A stretch of 64,000 nucleotides of DNA from Paenibacillus bouchesdurhonensis (GTDB taxonomy: Bacteria; Bacillota; Bacilli; Paenibacillales; Paenibacillaceae), in the NCBI RefSeq assembly GCF_900155685.1, contig NZ_LT732548.1, positions 4,578,330 through 4,642,329 on the forward strand, written 5' to 3'. Below, piece after piece: positions 53,252 through 62,449 of the stretch (its first letter is position 1; the number at the start of each line of letters is the position of its first letter). The notes under the pieces are model-generated. The model did no database searches. It worked only from the letters and a program-made list of their open reading frames with translations, and was not told the DNA's origin. Made by a program: the position numbers and the translations under genes.

Positions 53252-53974
53252 TCACTTCTCTTCTTCTAAAATAAAAGTTATTATTCCCTCTACTGTCTGC
53301 CGCTGCTGTTCTTCCCGCGCGATCGACGCCATACCGTCTCCATCCTGCTCCCCGTAGTTGCCGAAATAGGCATGATTTCCTCCCTCGATGACATACTGGT
53401 TTGGGACATCGCCCAGCTTGGTCGTATCCAGGATCATGTCCTCGCTGCCATAAATAGCGAGCATGGGAAGCTCGGTTGGGCCGACGGGGTAAGCGCCAAG
53501 GAGTATCATTCCTTCCAACTTGTCAATATGTTTGCTGGCATAGCTGCTCGCCATCGCCCCGCCCAAGGAATGCCCGCTGATATACCAGCGCTTCACCTCG
53601 GGAAACTGCTCAAATACGTGATCCGCGGCATTAATATCAAATACAGCCAGGTTAAAGGGCATTTTCACTAGAATGCATGTAATTCCTTCCCGGGACAACT
53701 GCTCTAGCAGCGGAGCATAGGCTGTTGCCTCCACCTTGCCGCCAGGGTAGAAGATCATAGCGGTATCGCTGGCTTGCTGCTTCTCCGGGTAGAAGATCCA
53801 CATCTTGTCCTTGCTAACAACGCTGTTCTCTTCGCCTGCTATAGCTTGTACTGCCGCTTCATCCGCCCGATAGTAATCGAGTGTATAAATATAAAAGACT
53901 CCAACGACAAGGAGTAAAAAGGCGAGAATACTGATTGCCGTAATTTTGAGTCTTTTTTTTGCTTTCGATTGCAT
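53252..53974 (-). CDS. Membrane-anchored alpha/beta-hydrolase
   Basis: The 240-residue protein has an N-terminal membrane anchor (about residues 10-30) and an alpha/beta-hydrolase domain outside: nucleophile motif GHSLGGA (Ser about 135), an acid in AIYGSEDMI and a histidine in GGNHAYF. It resembles dienelactone hydrolase-like esterases. The ATG at 53974 follows GGGAGG; the longer frame is not used. It seems to be a single-gene unit. The substrate is unknown. Confidence 0.82.
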   Translation of the reverse strand: MQSKAKKRLKITAISILAFLLLVVGVFYIYTLDYYRADEAAVQAIAGEENSVVSKDKMWIFYPEKQQASDTAMIFYPGGKVEATAYAPLLEQLSREGITCILVKMPFNLAVFDINAADHVFEQFPEVKRWYISGHSLGGAMASSYASKHIDKLEGMILLGAYPVGPTELPMLAIYGSEDMILDTTKLGDVPNQYVIEGGNHAYFGNYGEQDGDGMASIAREEQQRQTVEGIITFILEEEK

Positions 53975-54090
53975 AGTTAACCTCCCTATATTTACCAAAT
54001 AAATCATTCATAAATTGAGGGTTTCGCCTTTCAGAAGCTTAAGTAACCATTCATTGGTACAATCGAAATGTGCTACTATCAATGAATTTG

Positions 54091-55323
54091 CTATTTACTC
54101 ACACAGTTCCGGCCTTTTTTCTTGGCCCGGTACAAGGCCATGTCCGCCGACTTCATGACGGCATCCGGTTTCTTATGCTTCTCGCTCTTTTGAGCTAAGC
54201 CGATACTCACAGTGATGTAAATTTGCTTCCCGACTCTATTATTCCTTGCTTTACGCCGGGATTTGCTCTTGCCCTTCCCTTTCCGATTGCGCAGCGTAAA
54301 AGGACGTTTAGCTATCTGCTCCCTCAGCTGTTCCAGATGCGGCAGCGCATCCTGTACGCTTTTTCCCGGAAAGAGAATCGTGAATTCCTCACCGCCGTAA
54401 CGGTAGGACTTTCCTCCGCCGGTCACGTCCTTGATCACCGAAGCCACCAGCTTAAGCGCCTCGTCCCCCGTGTCATGCCCATAGGTATCATTAAACTTCT
54501 TGAAATGGTCGATATCCAGCATGGCGATGACATAATTCATGCCCAGCTTCATCATATCCTGCTTCAGAGCTCGCCGCGATGGCAGGCCTGTAAGCTCATC
54601 CGTAAATGCCATCGAATACGAATCCTGGATGATCGAAGTTATCAGTACAATGCCAGAAACGGCAAAGAACACAGCGTACATCATCGGGTCGCGGTTCTCG
54701 TGCAGCACATAGAACAGGGCGCATAACACGGCAATAAACGAAATATCCTGAGATGATTTATATTTGACCTGCCTGATGATGAGTAGGATTAAAGCGATCA
54801 GGAAGATCGCGATGGACAGCTGGGTTACCGCTGTTATAGAAGTAAGGCTGACAGGGAGCACATCTTTTTTGATCAAAGAGAGAAGCCCGCCTTGCTCGGG
54901 ACGCAGCAGCCATACTGAAATCAAGCCCTGAGAGAGGATGATTCCAATGCGGAGTACCCCCCATAGGCTTAATATTCCCCGTTCCCTAAATAGAGAGAAC
55001 AACCCGATGTTCAGCGGGATCAGCAAGGAGATGATCCTATAAATATCATTCGCAGCAATCGGGAAAGACAGCTTCGTCATACCGGGCAAATATTCCATGG
55101 ACGCCAAAACAAGGGCAAGTACGACGAGGATAAAAAGCTCCCTGCTCCGGTTGAATTTCCACGAGATAACTGCGCCCACGGCAAAAATTACATAGGGGGA
55201 AAGCTCGATAATATCCAGCTGCGCCTGTGCCAGCGTACTGGTTTCTTTATAGAAATAATAGGCCCCAGCCATTAGAACAAATGGGAGAACAAGCTTAAGG
55301 ACGTTCTGAACCGTAGTCTTCAA
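54091..55323 (-). CDS. Membrane-bound diguanylate cyclase
   Basis: The 410-residue protein has about eight N-terminal membrane helices (residues 8-225) and a C-terminal GGDEF domain with the intact signature YRYGGEEF. A basic linker insert, RNRKGKGKSKSRRKARNNR, interrupts the GGDEF domain after the signature and is unusual. It makes c-di-GMP from GTP. It starts with TTG after AAGGG. It lies some 16 kb from the EAL protein at 35549, and no operon partner is seen. Confidence 0.88.
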   Translation of the reverse strand: MKTTVQNVLKLVLPFVLMAGAYYFYKETSTLAQAQLDIIELSPYVIFAVGAVISWKFNRSRELFILVVLALVLASMEYLPGMTKLSFPIAANDIYRIISLLIPLNIGLFSLFRERGILSLWGVLRIGIILSQGLISVWLLRPEQGGLLSLIKKDVLPVSLTSITAVTQLSIAIFLIALILLIIRQVKYKSSQDISFIAVLCALFYVLHENRDPMMYAVFFAVSGIVLITSIIQDSYSMAFTDELTGLPSRRALKQDMMKLGMNYVIAMLDIDHFKKFNDTYGHDTGDEALKLVASVIKDVTGGGKSYRYGGEEFTILFPGKSVQDALPHLEQLREQIAKRPFTLRNRKGKGKSKSRRKARNNRVGKQIYITVSIGLAQKSEKHKKPDAVMKSADMALYRAKKKGRNCVSK

Positions 55324-55446
55324 GTAAATGATTCCCTTCGTGATGTTTTACTTTTGCTTCTATATATATCGGCTAAAGCAAAGCACCAACTTAGGAATGG
55401 CCTAAATATAACCGACCTAGAGCGGCCCCTCGGGCCCTTCTGGAAT

Positions 55447-56616
55447 CTACACTTCTAAAATCCCGCTTTGGCGAACTGCCTCAACCGCCTGCTTCAGGTT
55501 CTCTTCCTCTTGAACTAAAGCCATTCGTACATATCCTTCCCCCGAAGGGCCAAAGGCGCTGCCCGGTGTGATGATAACCCCCGCTTGAGTGACCAAATCC
55601 ATGACAAAATCCTCGGATGTGTCGTAATGGGAAGGAATCGCCGCCCAGACAAACATCGTTGCCTCCGGCTTATCTATCTTCCATCCCAGTGCATTCAACC
55701 CGTCGCAAAGAACATCTCTTCGGTACTCATAAGCTTTGCGCGTCGTCTCTACGCCGCTCTGATCCCCCGTTATCGCAGCAATCGCGGCTTGCTGGATTGG
55801 CAGAAACATGCCATAGTCCATGTTCGACTTTAGTATTTTCAGGCGGGAGACAACCTGCTCATTCCCCACACAAAAACCGATTCTTGCCCCTGCCAGCCCA
55901 TAGGTTTTGGATAAGGAATTAAACTCGACACCGACCTCCTTCGCACCGGGGAAGGAAAGAAAGCTGCCGCAGCTTTTACCATCAAACACTAATTCGCTAT
56001 AGGCATTATCATGAAGAACGATGATATCATATTTCTTTGCAAAAGCGATCAGATCAACGTAGAAGCTGTCCGGCGCCATCGCGCTGGTCGGATTGTTCGG
56101 ATAGGACACCAGCATCAGCTTGGCTTGCTGCGCCACATGCTCGGGAATATCCTGCAAGTCGATCACATAGCCGTTTTCTTTTTTCTGCGGCATATAGTGA
56201 AGCTTCGCTCCGGCCAGCAGCGGCCCGTCTGCGAACACAGGGTAGCAGGGATCCGGCACCAGCACGATGTCTCCCTCATCCACAATGGACAATGAAATAT
56301 GCGCCAGCCCTTCCTGCGAACCTAATAACGAACAGATTTCCGTCTTGGAGTTCAGCTCTACCTCATATCTTTCCCGATACCAGTCGCTTACCGCTTCCTG
56401 TAAAGCGCTTTGGTCGCTGAGTGCATACACATAGTTCCTTTCATCTGCGGCGGCCGAGCATAAAGCTTCGATGATATGCTTGCCCGGTGGAATATTCGGC
56501 GTGCCGATGCTTAGATCAATCACCGTTTCTCCGCGTTCCAATCTGCTGCGCTTTATATCTGATAATTTAGTGAAAATGCCTTCACCAAACCGATCCATTC
56601 TTTTTGCGAATTGCAT
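55447..56616 (-). CDS. PLP-dependent aminotransferase (DapL/PatA-like, class I/II)
   Basis: The 389-residue enzyme is a fold type I aminotransferase, with YPNNPTSA (about residue 169), the PLP lysine in SLSKTYGLAG (about Lys235) and the arginine in GYVRMAL that binds the carboxylate. It is close in pattern to LL-diaminopimelate/N-acetyl-diaminopimelate aminotransferases, but substrates in this class vary. GGAGCAAAG precedes the ATG. It is a single gene. Confidence 0.85.
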   Translation of the reverse strand: MQFAKRMDRFGEGIFTKLSDIKRSRLERGETVIDLSIGTPNIPPGKHIIEALCSAAADERNYVYALSDQSALQEAVSDWYRERYEVELNSKTEICSLLGSQEGLAHISLSIVDEGDIVLVPDPCYPVFADGPLLAGAKLHYMPQKKENGYVIDLQDIPEHVAQQAKLMLVSYPNNPTSAMAPDSFYVDLIAFAKKYDIIVLHDNAYSELVFDGKSCGSFLSFPGAKEVGVEFNSLSKTYGLAGARIGFCVGNEQVVSRLKILKSNMDYGMFLPIQQAAIAAITGDQSGVETTRKAYEYRRDVLCDGLNALGWKIDKPEATMFVWAAIPSHYDTSEDFVMDLVTQAGVIITPGSAFGPSGEGYVRMALVQEEENLKQAVEAVRQSGILEV

Positions 56617-56804
56617 CTTCTTTGCTCCTTTTTGGCTTGAACTATTATTCCTAAATCTTCATTCTTTTGCAGAATACCTCTAATTAATAAAAGGTTATCA
56701 TAATAGCGGAGTCGAAACTATCCGTTATTTTGATAATAGACTTCTCCTGTTCAACGAATTATAATACAAAATACATTTAAAATACGAACATTAAGGCGGT
56801 ATTT

Positions 56805-57339
56805 ATGGATAATTATATGCAAATATTTCAAGGCACTGCTTTTTCCAGCAAATCCCCCCAAGAAATTCAAATCCTTAAGGATCAAACGCGTATTTTGCCA
56901 ACAGCGTCATCCCAATCGCTCATCTTCATGCCAAAAACGTCGAGATCGGATTAGGCTCCGATATTTCCGGAGGCTTCTCGCCTAGCCTGTACGATAACAT
57001 CAGACAAGCGGTCATCTCTTCAAGAATGCTGGAGGACGGCGTGATTACCTCCCTTCCGGCCAGTGAGCGCGGCGTACCCGGATCACGGATTACGATCCAT
57101 GAGGCATTCTATCTGGCTACTGCCGGCGGCGGTGAAAGCTTAAGCCTGCCCATCGGCCGGATCGAGGAGAGCTATGACTGGGATGTACAGCTGATCGATA
57201 CGAAGCTGCCATCCGCCAAATTACCGATTTTAATGATAAAGAAGATTTAGACGATGTGTTTCAGAAAATGATGTATTTGGTTAGACCTGAGCACATCCGC
57301 GAGGTGTGGGTGCAGGGTGAGAAGGTGCATTCGCGTTAG
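56805..57339 (+). pseudogene. Guanine deaminase pseudogene (internal deletion plus frameshift)
   Basis: The ATG at 56805 (AAGGCGG upstream) opens a frame reading DNYMQIFQGTAFSS like the N terminus of guanine deaminases. After about 27 codons the sequence jumps to the C-terminal third of an amidohydrolase in another frame, with NVEIGLGSDISGG and SRMLEDG. Near 57225 a further one-base shift is needed to read LDDVFQKMMYLVRPEHIREVWVQG to the stop at 57337. About 250 codons with the metal-binding histidines are missing. This is a decayed gene, with no trace of the excised segment. The TAG is followed by a terminator. Confidence 0.75.
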
Positions 57340-57362
57340 GAGACAGGGAACCCTCTATCCTA

Positions 57363-57402
57363 TAAAAAGGTGTCCGAATCTTTTGTAGATTCGGACACCT
57401 TT
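57363..57402 (-). terminator. Strong terminator after Pnkp gene
   Basis: Perfect 16-bp stem AAAGGTGTCCGAATCT/AGATTCGGACACCTTT with a 5-nt loop, followed on the minus strand by further T residues. It lies just downstream of the Pnkp stop and also at the end of the convergent pseudogene. Confidence 0.88.
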
Positions 57403-57406
57403 GCGA

Positions 57407-59992
57407 TTATAAGCGGGGATCGATTTCCCGCTCCTGCGCGACTTCAAACAGCAGGTTAGCAGCAATCTCTTGATAAACCTCGTTTTCTGGCGCAATCTCG
57501 CCAAACGGCACCGCGAGCATTCGCATGCCAAACTTATATTCGCTTAGCGAGGTGCGAAGCTTTGAGTGAATACTCTTTTGCTTGACCAGCTTGCGGTACT
57601 TATGCGGGAACTTATAGTCATATCCGTAAATGATCGACAGATAATCCGGATTCCGCACCTTCATATAAGGCACGGTATTTCCGCTCCATGCCTCTGGTTT
57701 GATGACGACCCCTTCCATATGGTTATCCAATGTCAGCTTGGAAAAGAACTTTTCTGCCTGCTCCAGATAGCCCGTCTCAGACAAGTTCAGCATGAGCGCC
57801 TCGTCCTCCGACACAAAAGCGTACATCTCAGAGGTTTTCCAGTCGGGAACTTGTTCCTTTCCATCCTCATATACAATTTTCAGAACGGTAAACGGCTTAT
57901 ACTCCATAGCCTCGTCTTTCGCATACAATTCCAATTGCCTTTTGTAAGTTTGATAGGCCGCCTGATGTTCGGATAGAGGAACGTAAGTATCCCGGATCTC
58001 ATGGACGTATTTATAAGTTTGATACACACTGGAACCATATTTGTCGCTCAAAACAGACTTGGCCATATGGTGGTGATCCTTCTCAAATCCACTGTTCTCA
58101 TATTCGGCTATGAGCTTATGGCAGGCATCCTCAAAACCGTTTTGCGCCAGGAATGCAAGCTCCGTCTCCAGCGCTCTCTCAATCGGTTTGAATTGCCGCT
58201 CGATCAATCCCTCGCCCAGCGCCTTCCACGGCATAAGCTCTCCATCAAGAACCAGCATGGCTATCTTATGCTCTTCCATATAACAGCCGAACTTCAGCAG
58301 AAGCCTGCCGTATATTCCCGTTAAATCCGCACGCTTGATTTTATAACCGTTCCGGCTCACTGCGAAGCACTGCTCTAGTTCCTTGTGCAGATAAATATTG
58401 CACCTTGATCCCATATATTTAGGCTGCAGGACAACCTGCTGAATACCGTGCTCCCTAAAATAATCGAGCCCACGCTTCAAGGATTCCAGTTCATTTGTCT
58501 CCATATTTTTATCTGCCGGGGACATCGTGCCCGAAATGAAATTGATTTTGTTTCGTGAGCAGTAGCGGAGTCTGCGGATGTCATCCTCCCCAAGGTCTCG
58601 TATGGTTACCTTTCGCTCCTCCTTGAACAGCGTTTGGAGTTCCTCGGTAATCACCGTTTGACTGGACTTCCGGGACTTCATAAACAGTCTATCCGAGATT
58701 CTGACCGAAGTCAGCAGGTTGCCGTGCACACTGCCCGTGTCGATGTGAATTTTATTCTTCATGCGGAAAGCCCGCTTGGCAGCAATATGCCCGAACACAT
58801 GGTAAGGGTGATTCTTGACGGATTCCTTCTGCAGAAAAGCCAGCTGCTCCTCCAGCGGCGCTTCTCGATCAATTCGAAAGTTCCGTTGATTGCGGACGGA
58901 ATTCGCATCCAGCTTCCCGATGTACTTATTGCGGCATGGGGCATGGGTCACATAGAAGGACGGCCCTCGTACTCCCACATATCGATAAAATGGCTTTGAA
59001 ATCGAGACTAGATACTGAAATTTTTGCAGCAATTCCAAGTCGTTCATCAGAACTGCAGTCGAGTCAAAATACGTATGGAGCAGCTCCTGATCGACGCCAG
59101 CAATGTCCCCCTTCAAATATTTAGCAACGAAATTCTCGTGATTCCCCAGCACAAAGTAAAAATGCTCCTCGTTATTATGCAGAAAGTGAATGATTTCTTT
59201 AGTTTGTTTGCCTTTGTCGATCCAGTCCCCGAGCAGAACAATTTTGGTGCGCTTCAGCTTATCCGTCACAATAAGCCTGCCCTCATCGATCTTATACCCA
59301 TAATCGAGCAAGAGCCCTTGCAGATCATCCACACATTCATGAACGTCGCCAATAATAATATATTGTTGATCCTGAGGGAGTATCGTTGCCAAGTAAGCGT
59401 CCAAATCCTCAATAATAATGTTGTATTCCGGATTGGCCTTGCCTTCTTCAATCAAATAAAAATCTTTAGCGCGCACCTTATGGATCTTGCCATATCCCTC
59501 TCGAGCCAACGAACCAAGAACGTCCTTCTTCAACCGATTGATATGGTTCGCAATCAGCTTCTTGGAGCGCTCCGATGCATAATAATCATCTCGCCGTCTA
59601 TAATCGAAGACAATCACTTCGAGATTATAGTTATTCTGAAACGCAATTTCCTTCACCTTTGCCCGAAAATCCTCAGACAACCCGGTTGTATCAACAACGA
59701 CAAACTCCGCATTGATCGGAAATGACGTCGCCATCTTCAATCTTTCAAATAGCAAATGAAACGCTTGCTCGCTAGCCTCAAGCATGAGCTGATCATACTT
59801 ATCGTATTCGTACCCCAGCACCTCCTGGCGAATCTGGTCGGAGGACAAATATTGAATGTTGGCCTTAGCCTGCCGACTGCCATCCTCAAAACGCAGTCCG
59901 GGAATCAATACTTCCGTGGCAAATGTCGTCTTGCCGCACTCTGTAGACCCGATCAGCATGAAAATCGTATGAACCCTCGTTTGGATATCCAC
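57407..59992 (-). CDS. pnkp: Polynucleotide kinase-phosphatase-ligase Pnkp (RNA repair)
   Basis: The 861-residue protein has the three modules of bacterial Pnkp. Kinase: P-loop GSTECGKT (15-22). 2',3'-phosphatase of calcineurin type: GDVHE (215-219), GDWIDKG (255-261), GNHE (283-286), THAP, GH (401-402) and DTGSVHG (418-424). Ligase/adenylyltransferase: Lys525 in KYMGSR, DGELMPW (583-589), EGVVIKP (760-766) and VRNPDYLSIIYGYDY. Together with Hen1 it heals and seals toxin-cleaved tRNA. Two active-site segments deviate from the usual GDVHG and DRG. It starts at GTG with AAGGGGGG 8 nt upstream, 71 bp after hen1. Confidence 0.9.
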   Translation of the reverse strand: MDIQTRVHTIFMLIGSTECGKTTFATEVLIPGLRFEDGSRQAKANIQYLSSDQIRQEVLGYEYDKYDQLMLEASEQAFHLLFERLKMATSFPINAEFVVVDTTGLSEDFRAKVKEIAFQNNYNLEVIVFDYRRRDDYYASERSKKLIANHINRLKKDVLGSLAREGYGKIHKVRAKDFYLIEEGKANPEYNIIIEDLDAYLATILPQDQQYIIIGDVHECVDDLQGLLLDYGYKIDEGRLIVTDKLKRTKIVLLGDWIDKGKQTKEIIHFLHNNEEHFYFVLGNHENFVAKYLKGDIAGVDQELLHTYFDSTAVLMNDLELLQKFQYLVSISKPFYRYVGVRGPSFYVTHAPCRNKYIGKLDANSVRNQRNFRIDREAPLEEQLAFLQKESVKNHPYHVFGHIAAKRAFRMKNKIHIDTGSVHGNLLTSVRISDRLFMKSRKSSQTVITEELQTLFKEERKVTIRDLGEDDIRRLRYCSRNKINFISGTMSPADKNMETNELESLKRGLDYFREHGIQQVVLQPKYMGSRCNIYLHKELEQCFAVSRNGYKIKRADLTGIYGRLLLKFGCYMEEHKIAMLVLDGELMPWKALGEGLIERQFKPIERALETELAFLAQNGFEDACHKLIAEYENSGFEKDHHHMAKSVLSDKYGSSVYQTYKYVHEIRDTYVPLSEHQAAYQTYKRQLELYAKDEAMEYKPFTVLKIVYEDGKEQVPDWKTSEMYAFVSEDEALMLNLSETGYLEQAEKFFSKLTLDNHMEGVVIKPEAWSGNTVPYMKVRNPDYLSIIYGYDYKFPHKYRKLVKQKSIHSKLRTSLSEYKFGMRMLAVPFGEIAPENEVYQEIAANLLFEVAQEREIDPRL

Positions 59993-60063
59993 TGGTCAGG
60001 CCCCCCTTTTCTTAATAATTACGCCCTGCGTAGTCCTGATATTGTTGACGCCGTCTCCAACAG

Positions 60064-61263
60064 CTACAAATTCGGCATGTAGATTTGTCCCCGTCTTCTG
60101 AACCACATCACACATCCATTGCCGAAAAATTCCCCCATCTCCCACTTGTGATCGTCATGCCGGAAGCCGCTTAATTCGTAATAACGGTTGAAATCAGCGT
60201 TGGGCGTTGTAATAATGAAGCGATCAAAATCAACATGCCTGCAAATTTGATGAATCAGTTGTTTTGCCTCGGCTTCATTCATATGCTCGATCACCTCTGT
60301 TAAAATCACATCCACGACTTCATCGTTGTAGCATTCCAGGAACTGATCAATGGAGCCAAGGGTAATGATGTTGTCAAGCTGTTTAGCTTCGGCTTTATGC
60401 TTTACCTTCTCCAGCACCTCTTCGTTGATATCGACCGCATAGTAGCTGCCCTCGATTTTGCCGGCAAAGGAAATGGCATAGTAGCCTTCTCCACAGCCCA
60501 CATCTAAAATCGGCTTATCGAAGGTCAACTCGCTGCCGATATAATTTCTCCTTTGCAGCGCTGTTCCTCCATAAGCAAACTGAATATCGTATCGCTCCGT
60601 TTTTTCTAGCTCCGCCTTATACTTTTGAAACCGAGCCCGAGAAGACAAGAAATTGCGCACAAACAAGCTGCGAATATAAAACGGTGCATCCATCACATTC
60701 ACACTCTTGATGTACTTATCCAGAATGCTGTCCGAAATATCAATGTATTCGTTGCCGAACATCGAGAGGAATAGGCACAGCACACTTACGGCATGAAGGA
60801 GTTGATACAGGCTTTTCTTCGTTGTAACTGTAAGCGAAAAACTCTTATGAGCCCGATGTACGATTTCGAAAGAAAAATCCTTCAAATGCTTCTCGAAAAA
60901 CTCAACATACCGCAGCAATTCAATATGTATCATGTTGATGAAGAAGGTATGCTCGTACCCTTCTATGTCTCTATCATCCTGAACCTTTAGGGGCGCTGAG
61001 AAAAATTCATTTATCGCATTTAGCGGAAATAAAGGCGTGTTATATCTGGATACATTCAAATATTCAAAGTTCTCCTGCTCATGCTGCTTGTAGGAAATTT
61101 CATTATCGGCATCCTTGAAATATACGTTGTAGCTCTGCTCATTAGAGTACCAGCCGTAGGCCATGCCCTTGCGGATCGAACGAAGCATCATGCCGGAATG
61201 CGGATTTTTCTTAATCAAGAATGAAAACTGGGGGTTGGTGGAGCTCACCTGCACTATCGCCAT
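60064..61263 (-). CDS. hen1: Hen1 3'-terminal RNA ribose 2'-O-methyltransferase
   Basis: The 399-residue protein matches bacterial Hen1. The C-terminal methyltransferase has an AdoMet loop DVGCGEG (254-260), metal ligands in EVIEH (Glu323, Glu326, His327) and in RHDDHKWE (around His372), and TTPNADFN (352-359). The N-terminal region (about 1-230) resembles the Hen1 domain that stimulates the Pnkp ligase, with FSFLIKKNP and YLNVSRYNTPLFPLNAINEFF. It methylates the 2'-OH at the break so that the repaired RNA resists re-cutting at the same site. It is slightly shorter than usual (about 450-480). AGGAGTAGG precedes the ATG. It shares an operon with Pnkp. Confidence 0.88.
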   Translation of the reverse strand: MAIVQVSSTNPQFSFLIKKNPHSGMMLRSIRKGMAYGWYSNEQSYNVYFKDADNEISYKQHEQENFEYLNVSRYNTPLFPLNAINEFFSAPLKVQDDRDIEGYEHTFFINMIHIELLRYVEFFEKHLKDFSFEIVHRAHKSFSLTVTTKKSLYQLLHAVSVLCLFLSMFGNEYIDISDSILDKYIKSVNVMDAPFYIRSLFVRNFLSSRARFQKYKAELEKTERYDIQFAYGGTALQRRNYIGSELTFDKPILDVGCGEGYYAISFAGKIEGSYYAVDINEEVLEKVKHKAEAKQLDNIITLGSIDQFLECYNDEVVDVILTEVIEHMNEAEAKQLIHQICRHVDFDRFIITTPNADFNRYYELSGFRHDDHKWEMGEFFGNGCVMWFRRRGQIYMPNL

Positions 61264-61504
61264 TTGAACCTACTCCTAACTTACATATTAATAACCTTGC
61301 TGCGTCTGAATGTATTGTCGTTGATTTGGAAGCTGGCGAACAGGGCGAAAGTATTACGAGCAGGAACGCAAGCACGATTATATAGACGGAAAGAAGCCAG
61401 AATCTATCGCCCCGGCTTCCATTTACAGGTATGTTGAAATTATCCTTCTTGGCGTTGCTTCTAGATGTTTAAGGACAGATTTATTCTGCCGTAAACTCCG
61501 GCGG
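61264..61504. other. Intergenic region with no recognised gene
   Basis: About 240 bp between hen1 and the ATP-grasp gene, both minus strand. It should contain the hen1 promoter. On the plus strand one frame stays open for about 50 codons (reading ...YYEQERKHDYIDGKK...) but has no start or ribosome site and resembles nothing I know; it may be a gene remnant. Confidence 0.4.
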
Positions 61505-62290
61505 CTATAGGCCGCGTTTGGCTTTTTTGCAAACCAGCTTATAAGTCTTACCGTATGCTTTGCCATACCGGACGATCCGCCGAACGACACTCTGATCCTT
61601 CAGCAGCGTGAATGGAGCCGCATCAGGCAATGTGTTCACTTCAAGAATCCACGGCTTTAGGCTGCTGTCGATGGCATAATCGAGGCCAAGCTCCTTAATG
61701 CCAGAAAATGCGCCCCGCAGCCGCTTCACGGTTCGGTGGGCAAGATCATCCATGCGGCGGTACAATTCCTTGCGTTTTACCGCTCCGGCAAACTGGCGCA
61801 ATACGTCATCGGTTGCATAAATCGTACCGCCCTGACTTCCATTCGTCACGATTTTACGGGGATGTGCCACTCTGGTAAACGTGCCGGTCGTTTCAAACCC
61901 GCCCCAAGGCGTCCGCTGAATCATCAGCCTGATATCGAATGGACGCCCTCTATGCTTAAGCAGCCAAATCCCCTTCTGAACGACATACCGCTCGCCCTTC
62001 ATCTCCTTGCTTATAGCGGCGTAGGCCTGGTCATAGGTTGCGAATGCCCGCTTACGCTCGCCAAGCTGGTATGCATATCTCCGCTCTCCGAATTTGCGCA
62101 TCTCTACCCTCATGACGCCCCGTCCCTTCGACCCGCTAACTGGCTTCACGTAGACCATGCCGTACTTCAATAGCATGCTGAGCAGTCGCTCCTTCGTGGC
62201 GATTCTTGCCGGCGGCATATGCTGCCGCAGCATGGTTTCCTTCCGCATAATTACGTCCTTGCTCCATTTATCCTTCCGGCGATGCCTCAT
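61505..62290 (-). CDS. YheC/YheD-type ATP-grasp protein
   Basis: The 261-residue protein is an ATP-grasp enzyme of the YheC/YheD group, which includes spore-coat-associated proteins of Bacillus. It has YVKPVSGSKGRGVMRV (ATP-binding loop, about 44-60), RPFDIRLMIQ and the C-terminal metal site LGLDYAIDSSLKPWILEVNTLPD. It should ligate an amino acid-type or peptide substrate; the real one is unknown. The ATG at 62290 follows GGAGGG; the longer frame is not used. The family supports an endospore-forming host. Confidence 0.85.
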   Translation of the reverse strand: MRHRRKDKWSKDVIMRKETMLRQHMPPARIATKERLLSMLLKYGMVYVKPVSGSKGRGVMRVEMRKFGERRYAYQLGERKRAFATYDQAYAAISKEMKGERYVVQKGIWLLKHRGRPFDIRLMIQRTPWGGFETTGTFTRVAHPRKIVTNGSQGGTIYATDDVLRQFAGAVKRKELYRRMDDLAHRTVKRLRGAFSGIKELGLDYAIDSSLKPWILEVNTLPDAAPFTLLKDQSVVRRIVRYGKAYGKTYKLVCKKAKRGL

Positions 62291-62449
62291 TCGATCCCTC
62301 CATTTCTCATTTACTCCTAGCATACGTACCAATCAAAAAAATGGATGTAGGCTGTTGTCGGCACCAGATGAACCGAACCGCCATATGCTTTACTAATTGG
62401 CAGCTGAATGAAGCTGTGTCCATTACTATGTTTAGGAGGTCTAGAGAAG

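Noticed and set aside
54958..54964. Possible early end of the cyclase gene
   Set aside because: The frame with GGEEF continues without interruption to 55323 with the membrane helices; no frameshift is needed.
55415..55445. GC-rich GGCCC/GGGCC hairpin after the aminotransferase gene
   Set aside because: Short stem and no T run on the minus strand, so it does not qualify as an intrinsic terminator.
59024..59725. A 233-codon plus-strand frame inside the Pnkp gene
   Set aside because: It is antisense to the Pnkp phosphatase and kinase modules and looks like a shadow.
61310..61504. Plus-strand remnant reading YYEQERKHDYIDGKK
   Set aside because: No start, ribosome site or recognisable family; it may be chance or a decayed gene, too weak to call.
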